A model generated the notes under the pieces. The model was not told the origin of the DNA, ran no database searches, and was given only the letters and a program-made list of their open reading frames with translations. Of a stretch of 64,000 nt of DNA, positions 48,597 to 58,779 are shown piece after piece. Both the position numbers and the translations under genes were made by a program. The stretch's first letter is position 1, and the number at the start of each line of letters is the position of its first letter. Source of the DNA: Nageia nagi (lineage: Eukaryota; Pinophyta); NCBI GenBank assembly GCA_050084985.1, contig JBITNC010000001.1, forward strand, positions 188,852,001-188,916,000, given 5' to 3'.

Positions 48597-49309
48597 GTAG
48601 ATCCAAAAATATGTAACTATTAAATAAATAAATAAATTGGTCTATGAATATAATGAATAATAATTCTATATCAAATCACAAGAAATATACATAAAACATA
48701 TAAACCTAATATAGAGTGGGGCCTATAACTAGTTTGTGTACAATCCTTAAATATAAATAACAATGAATCTCTAGAGGATTACTATCATATTCAATATGAG
48801 CTCTCAACAAATGTTTGCTATAATAGATCCAAGAGTCTTTCCATGAAATCTAAACCTTCTAATCATAAAGGTACATTCTACTAAAGAGGTACACCACTAA
48901 CAATGTAGGAGCGATGATTTTGTGTTGTGCACAAGAGAGAGATAATAGATCTCAAAGAGTTAACAAGTTCTCAAAGATAGGTGGCATCAAGAGACACCAT
49001 TGGTACTATGTTTGGGATAACCACCTATCAGAGATCTAATAGGGATGTCAACCTTCACCTCTCATATTTATAACTTGCAAGGAAATAGAGAGGGGTGAAA
49101 TTTGACACATATTAATAATAATAATCATTTCAATATTCAAGATATATTAAAATACAAACCATGGTATATGATATTACATTGGTCTTATCACATGGTATAG
49201 CATTTTATCTTAATTTTTGTATTATTTGCTTTTAATCATTTAATGTGCTAAATATGATTTATTAAATCAATAATAAACATTTTTAGGTGTCTACAAATCC
49301 ATACATTGA
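48597..49309 (-). repeat. Probable solo LTR, reversed, inside element A
   Basis: On the minus strand the 713-bp unit begins TGTAGACACCTAAAAATG, nearly the same as the LTR start of element B (TGTAGGCACCTAAAAATG). It contains a TATA-like GTTATAAATATGAG and ends TTTTGGATCTACA. The ends form the short inverted pair TGTAGA/TCTACA typical of LTR termini. No internal domain follows on either side. The flanks AATGT and AATCC agree at only 3 of 5 bases, so the target duplication is decayed or the call is wrong. Confidence 0.55.
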
Positions 49310-49924
49310 AAACCATCTTCTTGTTATCTCAATTGGAGGCCAATAGGTCTCCACCAAATATATTTTCTAGTAGTACTAAGAAATACAAAAGAAACTAATA
49401 AGGTGCAAGTAAGATGGGAGGAGAAGAAGGTGAAGAACATCCCAATACCTAAGGTCAAATCAAGTTGCAAAGGAAAATTGATCTAAAGGGGAAGAAATTA
49501 CATATGAGGACACAATTCTACGGTAAGTGTTACAAGGGGTAACCAACATATCTATTGAGTTGGACTATGCAAGTATATCCCAAGAGGATAAAAATAAGTT
49601 CCTCTATACTTCTATGGACTTTAAGAAGAGAAATGTTGCCAAGATCGAAATTAAATACAAAATGGTGGGAAAAATGATCTCCTAACTACTCAATTGAAAA
49701 TAGTAAAAGAACAAGTCAAGGCCCTCACCAAACAAGTTAATGATCTAACTTCTGTTATAGGTTAAGCATTGTCTGACAAAGAGGTGAAACAAAAAGATGA
49801 AGCATTAGAATTAAATACTATTAAGATAGTACAAATAGAGAGATAATTTTGGGCTAATGAAAATGGTATTAACCCATAAAGAAGGGGATATTAAATAGAA
49901 GAATGAAGAAATAACAACCAATAC
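49310..49924 (+). pseudogene. Post-pol region of element A, coiled-coil-like part
   Basis: The plus frame near 49690 gives LKIVKEQVKALTKQVNDLTS, a stop-broken ALSDKEVKQKDEALELNTIK, with a heptad-like pattern of a coiled coil. It continues after element C at 62681. The right end AATAC (49920-49924) is the left target-site copy of C. Family unknown. Confidence 0.5.
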
Positions 49925-51007
49925 TATAGACACTCAAAATAAACCTTACATCTAGTTTAATAACATATAAATAAATAAAATAAGTATCTTTTTAACATAT
50001 ATCATATTAAAATAATCATAACTCTTTATACAAGCCTCAAACAAGCTTGAAAACTTCATTATTGGATAGATCTTTTTGAGTAGATGCAAAACGAGTGGTC
50101 ATACACCCCCTTTTCATTAAAAAATGACCATTTGGTGATCACTTTAATATTATTATAAAAACTGTGGAAAAATCATTGACGATCCAATGCGATCATTGAC
50201 GATCCAATACGATCGTCGATGATCCAATATGATCGTTGATGATCCAATATTATCATTGATGATCCAATACGATCATTGGCGATCCTCTAGGATCATTGAC
50301 GATCCCTGAATAATTCAAAAATAGACAAATCTAAGCCCAGAATAGCCTAGCATGCATAATTTAGAAATATGGATGCGGATTTGAGATAATAACACCTCAA
50401 AAATTCATACGGGATGTTACCTGGAATCTTGTGATGGCAAAACAAATGAATAACAAACTATTGAGCTTATAAATATAAGCTCTGTATATGAACAAGGGGA
50501 CCCATTGTTGGAATAAGGAAATGCTGCTACGATTTTGATAGAATGTTACTATGATTTTCGATAGAATATTACTGTGATTTTGATAGTATAAAGGTGCATA
50601 TATTCTATGAATTATTTCCTTCTTTTTTAGTTATGGAATAATTATTCTATGTTGCATGATTAATATATGAATAGGTATGGTGTGATACTTTGTCTTTTAG
50701 TGTGTTTGCAGAGTCCAAAGACATTAAAGATAGAACAAAGAATGTTGAAGCATGGCTAGTGCACTCTCTTTAGATAAAAGGATCAGAATTCAACCCAAAA
50801 TATTAGATTTAAATCATTGTTATAAAGATCATCTTGTACAGAGCATAAGATCTCTGTAAAAGACTCCCAAAAGCTATTATAAAATTCAAAAAACAATATA
50901 TTTGTTCACACAACTATTGAGGTTTTCATGGAGAATAATAAAATCAGTATTTTGTTTTAAAGATGGTTTATCTTTTTCTGTGCACAAGGTTGTTTTTCAT
51001 GATCACA
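49925..51007 (+). repeat. 5' LTR of element C
   Basis: 1083 bp, starting TATAGACACTC (TG mutated to TA) and ending CATGATCACA. It contains six 20-bp tandem units (50181-50300) and a TATA-like CTTATAAATATAAG near 50466. It aligns over its full length with 61562-62680; two tandem units and a 4-base difference account for the length gap of 36 bp. Confidence 0.95.
50181..50300. repeat. LTR minisatellite, six 20-bp units
   Basis: Six consecutive units of the form GATCCAATACGATCGTTGAC. Each contains a near-palindrome around GATCGTCGACGATC across unit junctions. The units are CpG-bearing in an otherwise CpG-poor window. Confidence 0.9.
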
Positions 51008-51010
51008 TTT

Positions 51011-51031
51011 TGGCGCTAGAAGGAAGGCCCC
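51011..51031 (+). other. Primer binding site of element C
   Basis: TGGCGCTAGAAGGAAGGCCC starts three bases after the LTR. It is the same as the PBS of element B except for C against T at the fourth base. Confidence 0.8.
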
Positions 51032-51337
51032 TCCCAACAATTGCAAGATGTTCAATCTTGTTGGTGAAATATCTTCTTGATGATCTGATTCAAACACATA
51101 GAAAAGGAGCAATCAAGATGAGGTAGGCCATCTTTTCTCCTCAAATATATAAAATGAAAAGGCACAACTTTGTATTTAAGATTTAAAAAAAAATAAAAAT
51201 GAATACAAAGTATTTATGATTGGATTTTCTGGTGTGATTTGTTTAGCAAAATGAAAGCTCATAGCTAATTTATTTTGCAATGTTTTGTCAAATTTATTTA
51301 TTTAAAAATAAAAAATCTAGTATAAATACTAGATTAT

Positions 51338-51340
<3 letters not shown>

Positions 51341-51368
<28 letters not shown>
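51341..51368. repeat. TA dinucleotide repeat
   Basis: About 14 uninterrupted AT units in the leader of element C. Confidence 0.9.
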
Positions 51369-51375
<7 letters not shown>

Positions 51376-51399
51376 CAACAACGCATGCATAACTATTCC

Positions 51400-52110
51400 T
51401 TACAGGAATAATACAGTAAGAATTACTTGTTCTATTAAAGTATTTACCACCCTCATCCACTAGAAAATGCATGGCTGTGTGCAAGTAGAACATGTATAAA
51501 ATTTTTATTGTTTAAGCCCCCACAGTGCTTCGTTAGATCAAAGAGTTTAAGTGCCTCCTTGCTGCAGCAACGAATTGCTTATCCTCTGATAGCTTCAGTC
51601 CACAAAACTGTGTCTGTATCAGGCATCTTGTCAAACAATTCATTTACTTTCTTTACGCTTTCATATTTTGCATATACATCTATCAGGGTGCTCACAGCCA
51701 TAAAATTTGATCTAAAACCATTTCAATTACTCTTTGGTGGATGCCCATACCTTCTGCTAGTACTCCTATCATGGCACATGTAGGGAAGAATGTTGGCAAA
51801 GGTTACAGAGTTTGACTTTTACATCTGATAATTGCATCAGCTTAAAAGTCTTTAAGCCTTTCAGAAATTTCATTTTCTGCATATCCCACGATCATTGCAA
51901 TCTGTGAAAATGGGTCTTCTGCATGCATTTTAACAAACAATTCCTGTGCCTTTCTATGCTTCCACACCAGGATACATGTTTACTAGAAACATTAGCGACC
52001 ATAATATTTGATAAAATACCATTTTTAACTATTATTTTAATATACATTAATACCTTCTTCTAGAGCTCTCACGATGGCGCATGTTGAAAATATAAGGTAA
52101 ATAATAAAAT
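51400..52110 (-). pseudogene. PPR gene fragment carried in the leader of element C
   Basis: Minus-strand reading gives TCAMIGVLAEGMGIHQRVIE, then after a frame break AVSTLIDVYAKYESVKKVNE, LFDKMPDTDTVLWTEAIRG and KEALKL: a run of PLS-type PPR repeats (TFANILPTCA...LIDxYAKxxSVxxAxELFDKMPxxDxVxWxxxI). More PPR pieces lie to about 52100. Two to three frameshifts and stops. It lies wholly between the LTRs, opposite to the element's own genes, and is less decayed than the PPR array at 6410-20572. Most likely host sequence acquired by the element, or an insertion into it. Confidence 0.85.
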
Positions 52111-52688
52111 ACTAAATTATTAGATTAAAATATAAAATATATTTATCAAAATATATATTAAAAATATAAATATAAAATTAGGAAATAAATTTAAACATAT
52201 ACAAATTTAATATAAGATATTATCTAAACATAAACATAAAATATTATAAATATAAAATAAAGAATTTAAATATAAATTAAAATAAAATCAAAATTAATCT
52301 AAAATTAAAAATCATAACATTAAATATTAAAACAAAATATTAAATTATAGTATTAAGATATTAAATATAAAAATTTAAAATGAAAAAATAAATATAAAAT
52401 ATTAAAATAAAATTAATATAAAGTATAAAAATTCAGAATATTCTATATTATAATTAGAATTTAATTACCAAACCAAAACAAATTTGACAATTTTATTATA
52501 CAACTTGATAAAATATATATATATATATATACTTAATTGACGTATGGAATGATATAATAGGTCCTACAAAGGAATAGGTTTAAAAGACGTTAAAAGTTGA
52601 TTTTACGTAAGTTTTTTACTTTGAGCCCTTTGTGACAAATAGAAACATAGGCATGTGTCAGTCACTCTAGATCCATACAAATCTTTAG
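52111..52688. other. Extremely A+T-rich leader segment of element C
   Basis: From about 52110 to 52530 the sequence is almost pure A/T (words like AATATAAAATATTAAA), with a TA run at 52513-52531. No coding signal. It ends shortly before the upstream ORF. Confidence 0.7.
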
Positions 52689-53711
52689 TTGTTGAGAACA
52701 ATTAAAAGGCCTTTGAATGTTATCATTATGAAGTTTGTCTTGGTTGCACTTTTAAATTATGTTCCTTTTTCTATCAAAGTAAAACCAAAAATACAAAGAC
52801 TATGGTCACATCTTGCCAAGTCAACCTTAGATACTTATTCTACTTTAGAGGTCATGAAGAATGATTTTTATATCGACATTGAAAAGCTTTTAGCATACTT
52901 AGCAGAGATAGAACAATGTACCATGCCTCTTTTTCAATCCTCAGAAAGCCTTGTTAGATCCCATGAAGAGCTAGAGTATAGTTCTTCCATTCCTTCGCCC
53001 TCATCATGGGATGAGTTTGACACTAAAAATAATGAGCCCATCATAAAGATTGAAAACTCATCGAAACATCTTATCAAATTAAAATCTTGTTGTGTATCTC
53101 CTTTTGAGAATATCAAATCTCATTACCTCGATATATCAAGGGATGAAGCAAATATCAATGCTAAGGATTATGACACAAGATCTTTTACTAAATCTTATGA
53201 CCTCCAAAAGCTTGACACTTTGACATCCTCACCCCCACTTTGGAATGAATATGATATTGAAAATGAGGAGTTTGACATGAATCTTGAGGACCTTTTTGAA
53301 CATTCTGTAGAATCACAATCTGATTCTCCTTCTCTTATCGAAATTATAAGACCTCCAATCAAGTTTCATATACCTCATGATACTCCTAAGCTTGGTGATA
53401 CGACTTCTTTATGCTCATCACGAGAAAAAATTGAAGAATTTCATATAAAAAAGTTCCTAGATTGTCTTGTTGAACCGAAGGAGTTCCAATCGAAAAAAGA
53501 AATTTCTAAGACTAACATGCATAAGCTTGTTAAAGAAACAACATATCATAGTGGTGACGCTGAAACACATTTCAATAAGGAGAAGTGTAATGAGGATACA
53601 CTTGATACCCTCTTCAGGTCCAAACAATTAAAGATAATTTTCAAGAAAAATCCCATGAACAACAAGCATGTATTTCTCACAACCAACATGGGAAATTCTT
53701 CAACAAAATGA
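52689..53711 (+). CDS. Uninterrupted 340-codon ORF upstream of gag in element C
   Basis: The longest intact frame in the window apart from the gag ORF that follows. It starts MLRTIKRPLNVIIMKFVLVA and has a short hydrophobic N-terminal stretch (residues about 10-28), then an acidic, Ser-rich body. Two related segments recur: SIPSPSSWDEFDTKNNEPII (about residue 100) and LTSSPPLWNEYDIENEEFDM (about residue 178), each followed by a similar EDLFEH / NSSKH stretch, so it contains an internal duplication. No known family. It overlaps the next frame by four bases (ATGA). Ogre/Tat elements are known to carry an extra ORF upstream of gag, which fits its place. Function unknown. Confidence 0.7.
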   Translation: MLRTIKRPLNVIIMKFVLVALLNYVPFSIKVKPKIQRLWSHLAKSTLDTYSTLEVMKNDFYIDIEKLLAYLAEIEQCTMPLFQSSESLVRSHEELEYSSSIPSPSSWDEFDTKNNEPIIKIENSSKHLIKLKSCCVSPFENIKSHYLDISRDEANINAKDYDTRSFTKSYDLQKLDTLTSSPPLWNEYDIENEEFDMNLEDLFEHSVESQSDSPSLIEIIRPPIKFHIPHDTPKLGDTTSLCSSREKIEEFHIKKFLDCLVEPKEFQSKKEISKTNMHKLVKETTYHSGDAETHFNKEKCNEDTLDTLFRSKQLKIIFKKNPMNNKHVFLTTNMGNSSTK

Positions 53712-56503
53712 GACAAGAAGAGATGAGGCAAAAGCATGATGTAAAAACTTATTCAAACCAAAAGAGTCAAGCTTGGGTGCAATTATCATCACCTCTTAAT
53801 TACCAAGTATGGGGATATCAAGACTCTTACTCTAATCAACAAAGAGAATTGCCTCTTGAGAGTTTAGATTATCAACCTCGAAGCCCCTCTTCACAAGCTA
53901 GGATAACTAACCCTACCTATCAAAAAACACTTCATAGGGCTAGGTCTTATATGGAAGATTTTGATAGAATGACCTTGTATTCAGTAAGAACCTCACAAAA
54001 AAATCCTCAATGTAAGATCTCAAATAAATTCTTCTATGATCCTTACTCCTATGAGAAAACCTCATTGCAAGAAAAACATAAAAAAGCTTTAGCTAAACAA
54101 TTCAAGGTAGGAGAGATACCCTCTTTTGCGAAGTTGGAGGCAAAGAGAAAACACATAGAGAGAGATTATGAAGAAACTATAAACTTTAGTAAAAGATATG
54201 AAGATATTAAACATAAGCTAGAAGAGGAAACCAAACTTAAAGAAAAGAATATAGAACTCAAAGAAAAAGAAAAGCAAGAGCTTGACAAACAACGACAAAT
54301 TTTTGATAAGGTAAAACAAGAAGTTCGAGATAGTTGGTTACTTAATGAGAAGTCTCAACAAAATAAAATACAACCATCTACAACTCTTAGAAATCCAATG
54401 CAAGGGCATAATTTACCTTCTAATCTTCCATCATTACCATCTTCATCACTGTTGTCAAGATCTCTTTCTGATGATGAATCTTATAATTCAAACCTAAAGT
54501 CAGAAAGAAACACCAATCATAGAAGATACCGAAAACATCCTCAGGGTAGTTGGATAGATAAAGAACTAGAAGATTTCATGAAGGATTTCATGAATAAAGA
54601 AATGAACATATCAAGGTTCAATAAGTTGACATATGATAATATTTACAATGAACCCATCCATCCAAGTGTCCCTAAGAAGAAATTACCTTACAACTTTGAA
54701 ATGCCTAAGATAATTCCTTTTACAGGAAATAAGGATCCTAAGGAACATTTAAGGTGGTTTAAGTTTTCAAATTACATAATTTATAACGATGAGGACTTGA
54801 TGATACGTTTGTTCCCCATGACGCTTACAGCCCAAGCCTTGGAATGGTATAATAATTTACCATGACATAGTATTTATTCATTTCCTCAATTGGCAAACTT
54901 GTTCTTACAACATTTTAGGATTTATATCAAAGAGGAATCTTCTATTATGGATCTTGTAGAACTAAAACAATCTTAGAATGAATCAATTGTTGACTTTGTT
55001 TCATGATGGAAGGATATACTCTATGGCATGCCCTATACCTTACCTCAGGAGGAGTTAGTTAAATTATTCAGTCAAAATTGTTTAAGGCCTATAGCTAGTA
55101 TATTACAAATCCAACAATATAATACTCTCGAAGAAGCTATTGCTCAAGCAGTTATAATTGAGAAGGTCAAAATTGAATATGGTGAAATAAAAATTATGAG
55201 GAAAGAAAAATATAACAAAAATGAGTATTGTAATTATCACCATCAAAGAGGTCATAGTATGAAAAATTGTCTAGCATTGAGAAATAGAACTCAAAATTCA
55301 ATCAAAGATAATAACTTGGAAGTTGAAGACCATACTTCTATTTCAGATCAAAATTTAAAAAATTATCAAGACTCACTTCCTTCATATCAAGTAAATACAG
55401 TATCTATTGTACCTAAGTATAGTCAAGTGACACCCACTTGGAATCCAAGTAATCAACCTATTATAGGAATAGTTGGAGTTGATATTGGAACTCAAAATAT
55501 ACAAGAAAAACAAATTGATATATCATATAATCAAAAATCCAAAATGCAAGTTCCTCCATTGATACATCAGCCTATAATTTCTTTTTATGACCATGAGAGA
55601 CAACCAAACAAGGGACTTCAAGGGTCTGATCCACCTCTCCATGTCATCGGTTAAGTAAATGGTAAAATTGTTAAGAGGATATTAATAAACGAAGGGTCAG
55701 ATGTCAATATCATATCTACATCAGCATATCACAAATTGAATCTTCCCTTCTCTCATATTTCTTTACCATCATTACAAATAAAGGCATTTAATAATGCCTT
55801 ATGTTTAACAATAGGGTCGATAGTGTTACCCATCACCATTGGATGTAAGATGATACAAACATCATTATATATCATCAAAGGAAACATTGAACAATATAAT
55901 ATTCTTTTAGATAGACCATGGATTCAAGAAATGGAATGTGTCCCATCTACATTTCATGGTTGTCTAAAATACATTCATGAGGGAGTACTCCATTATGTAC
56001 AAAGAGATGAAAATCCATACTCACATTATAATATTATAAAATCATCAAAAATGAAACTTCCTATGCAAAAGTCAAAGGGGAAATCATCATCCACCTTTGC
56101 TAGGCAAGTGCATAATCATAAAGATATGAGATGGGAATTAAAATCCAAAGATGATTACATTGATGGAATGCAATCATTGAAACGACCTAAGAGAGTGGTA
56201 GATCATATAATGAAAGGAAACCTAAAGCCTAAGTCAATAAAATATGATAAGTATGGACATCATGTTTATCATCATCAATTGGGGCATGATACTAAACATT
56301 GCCACCAATTAAATCATACCTTTCATGATTTGATGGATGATATACGATTTGAAGTATTGATAGATAACAATTTACATCATCTACAAAATACATACATACA
56401 TTCCATACAATTAAACAATGATGAATTATGTTATTTGCATCAGGACAGTCAATCTTCTTCACATCATTCACATTGGGGTAGTCATCCCCCATCTTACTTT
56501 TGA
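53708..56503 (+). pseudogene. Gag-protease of element C (one frame, three or four stops)
   Basis: A single reading frame, broken by stops at 54863 (TGA), near 54974 (TAG), soon after (TGA before WKDIL) and at 55652 (TAA). Residues about 135-215 are Lys/Glu-rich coiled coil. The Gag core reads NEPIHPSVPKKKLPYNFEMP, KEHLRWFKFSNYII and LFPMTLTAQALEWYNNLP. A zinc knuckle variant, CNYHHQRGHSMKNC (CX2HX4HX4C), lies near 55230. The protease follows: RILINEGSDVNIISTSAYHK with Asn where the catalytic Asp is expected, and ILLDRPWIQEMECVPSTFH. A second zinc-like HHQLGHDTKHC follows near 56270. The frame ends at 56503; no RT follows. Confidence 0.88.
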
Positions 56504-57830
56504 TCTCCTCATGTTTTACATAGATCACATTGGGGAAATTACCCTCCATCATATATATATATAAAAAAAAATCATTTTATTTTTATTAAAAAAAAAAATC
56601 ATCAAAACATGATTTACAAATCACACAGACATCAAAATATGATTAAAAACTAAAATGATCATATCTGATTTTAAAATAGGTTATAATATGTTTATTACAT
56701 GTCTTCCCCTTTTTCCACCTTATATTCATCCCCCATTATGTTGGAATATTTGAGTATCAGATTATATTCTAACAATTCATCAAGGCATATATACTATACA
56801 TTATCCATGATCACTTCCATACCATTATAAAAATATGTTTAATACTTATTGTAAAAGAAATAGTTTATGAAATTAATATTTTTATTGACTTTACCAACCT
56901 TCATCATGAAATTTTTTGAAACTTTGGATGATAAATAAACATGACTATGATACACTTAAGGTTATTATGGACTCATACACATCTTCACATTTAAATAATT
57001 TTAAAATAGTCAAGAATGAGGTGTTACAAGAGCATGATTTCGAATGAAAGTATTACATGTTCATCCTATTATTCGCTTCATCTCGAACCCAAGAATCATT
57101 TGATAGTTTAAAAAAAAAAAGAGAGGTAAAAAAAAAAATCAAAAGCCAAAAAAAAAAAAATTACATCATATCAATGATTCTTGGGTGATTACAATATCCT
57201 CTACCGAGGCTATGGATGCCTGATTGGAAGTAGAGCAAGGTTGTAGCAGGATCGAGGGGTTAATCCTCATCAGGGCTATGGATGCTTGTCTGGCAATGGG
57301 GCATACCTTACGAGTGGTGACATGTCCATATTGGTTAGTGACCTTTCCTATGGACCTCTATACATTTCATATGGATGAACTAGCTTATATATTTTATGCT
57401 CTTACGACATTTAGTTTGAGATTGTCTAGAGATGAAAATAAACATCATTGCACACACATGAGTCTATGATAATTTTGAGAATATCATGACTTTGTTTTAT
57501 ATCATCTAAAGAAGAAAAATCTAATGGTGATTGGTTAATATGGTCAGCTTGAATATTATGATCATTACATTTATTCATCATCCCATGCCTCCATCCCATA
57601 CTATTTATTATTACATAGTAATTAATATTACACTCATATTTATCAATGCCTTGATGAGTTTATTAGTTTATCTCTCTAACTACTCAATACATCCTATGTC
57701 CATTCATTTGTTATACTATTTTCATATTAACATCCACCATCCCCCCATACATGTTATACTATACCAACTTTCATATTTTATTATCTAACATCCATATATT
57801 TCCTAATCCATCTTTACTGATTGTTAAATT
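56504..57830. repeat. Post-gag noncoding block of element C, shared with B
   Basis: The part from about 56700 to 57520 aligns with 40560-41300 of element B (ACAATATCCTCTACC, GCACACACATGAGTCTATG, TTGTTTTATATCATC). A near-duplicate phrase of about 12 bases, GGCTATGGATGC, recurs at 57209 and 57277. Short ORFs here have no known match. Confidence 0.65.
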
Positions 57831-58779
57831 GGAGGTGCTTCCATATTATTTGAGAAAAAGAACAAGTAATTGTTGTCCCCATTAATATGGGAGTCAACAT
57901 TGTTGTTGTTAAAACCTTTTGCTTCTATTCTTATCTATAAGTTTAAGCAAGAAATTGCCCTTAGTAGATTGATAAAAGTCAACCCTAGAACATTGTTAAA
58001 TTTTATAGCTTCCATTATTCTTTGGGATCAAGAATAAGAAATTATTTTCCCCATTTAATTGGAAGTCAATGTTCTTTTTCTATCATATCCCATCCATTTC
58101 AACCCCTTAGAACATCATTAATAAGCTTCCATCATTCTTTGGGATCGAGAGTAAGAAATTGCTCTTCCCTTTGAATTAGAAGTTGATGTTCTTTTTCCCT
58201 TTCTGTTCCTTATCATCTACCCATAAATTGAATGTGTGTTACATCTTGTTCCATATCCCTTGTACATGTTATCATAAAATAAAAAGTATTAGTAACCAAA
58301 TCTAGTAAATGATACAATCTAATACTACAATTTTTCAAATCATTATCCTTAAATTTGAAGATATTTAATAATATCAAAATCAACATTTAAAAAATAAAAA
58401 TACAATAATAATCCCATAAGTATTTGATGGGATAATTGTTATCGTCATATTCCTTATCATGAATCTTTGATGATATCAAATTATAAATAGTTCCATCCTA
58501 AAGTCTTTGATGGGGCAATTACCATTATTTTATTCATCATAAGTACTTGATTAGGTATATCAATATAAAATCCATAAAAATATAAAACATATTTTAAAAA
58601 AAAAAATCAATCAAAATCAACATCGATGATTGAAATAACAATAAAAATAATCGAAACATTTATTCGAACTTAGAGATACACCATCAATGTGTAGCACATC
58701 AAAGTAAGTTCATGATTAAAGTTTAATAATCATGCTTTTAAATTTCTTAAGAATGAATAACAAAATACATAATATATGT
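57831..58779. other. No gene recognised in element C
   Basis: Contains three loosely repeated sentences of about 120 bp (around 57840, 58015 and 58135) sharing TCTTTGGGATC, AAGAAATTG and AGTCAATGTT/AGTTGATGTTC. Otherwise A+T-rich, noncoding. Confidence 0.45.

Noticed and set aside
50181-50300. Regular 20-bp repeats as a CRISPR array
   Set aside because: Units are directly adjacent with no spacers, within a plant LTR; it is a minisatellite.
50902-51126. 74-codon ORF spanning the LTR end and PBS of element C
   Set aside because: It crosses the LTR/PBS boundary, so it is not a plausible gene; chance frame.
51508-51783. 91-codon plus-strand ORF in the leader of element C
   Set aside because: Antisense of the PPR fragment; the minus-strand motifs are unambiguous.
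57224-57469. 81-codon plus-strand ORF in element C
   Set aside because: The matching block in element B is noncoding and the frame is not conserved.
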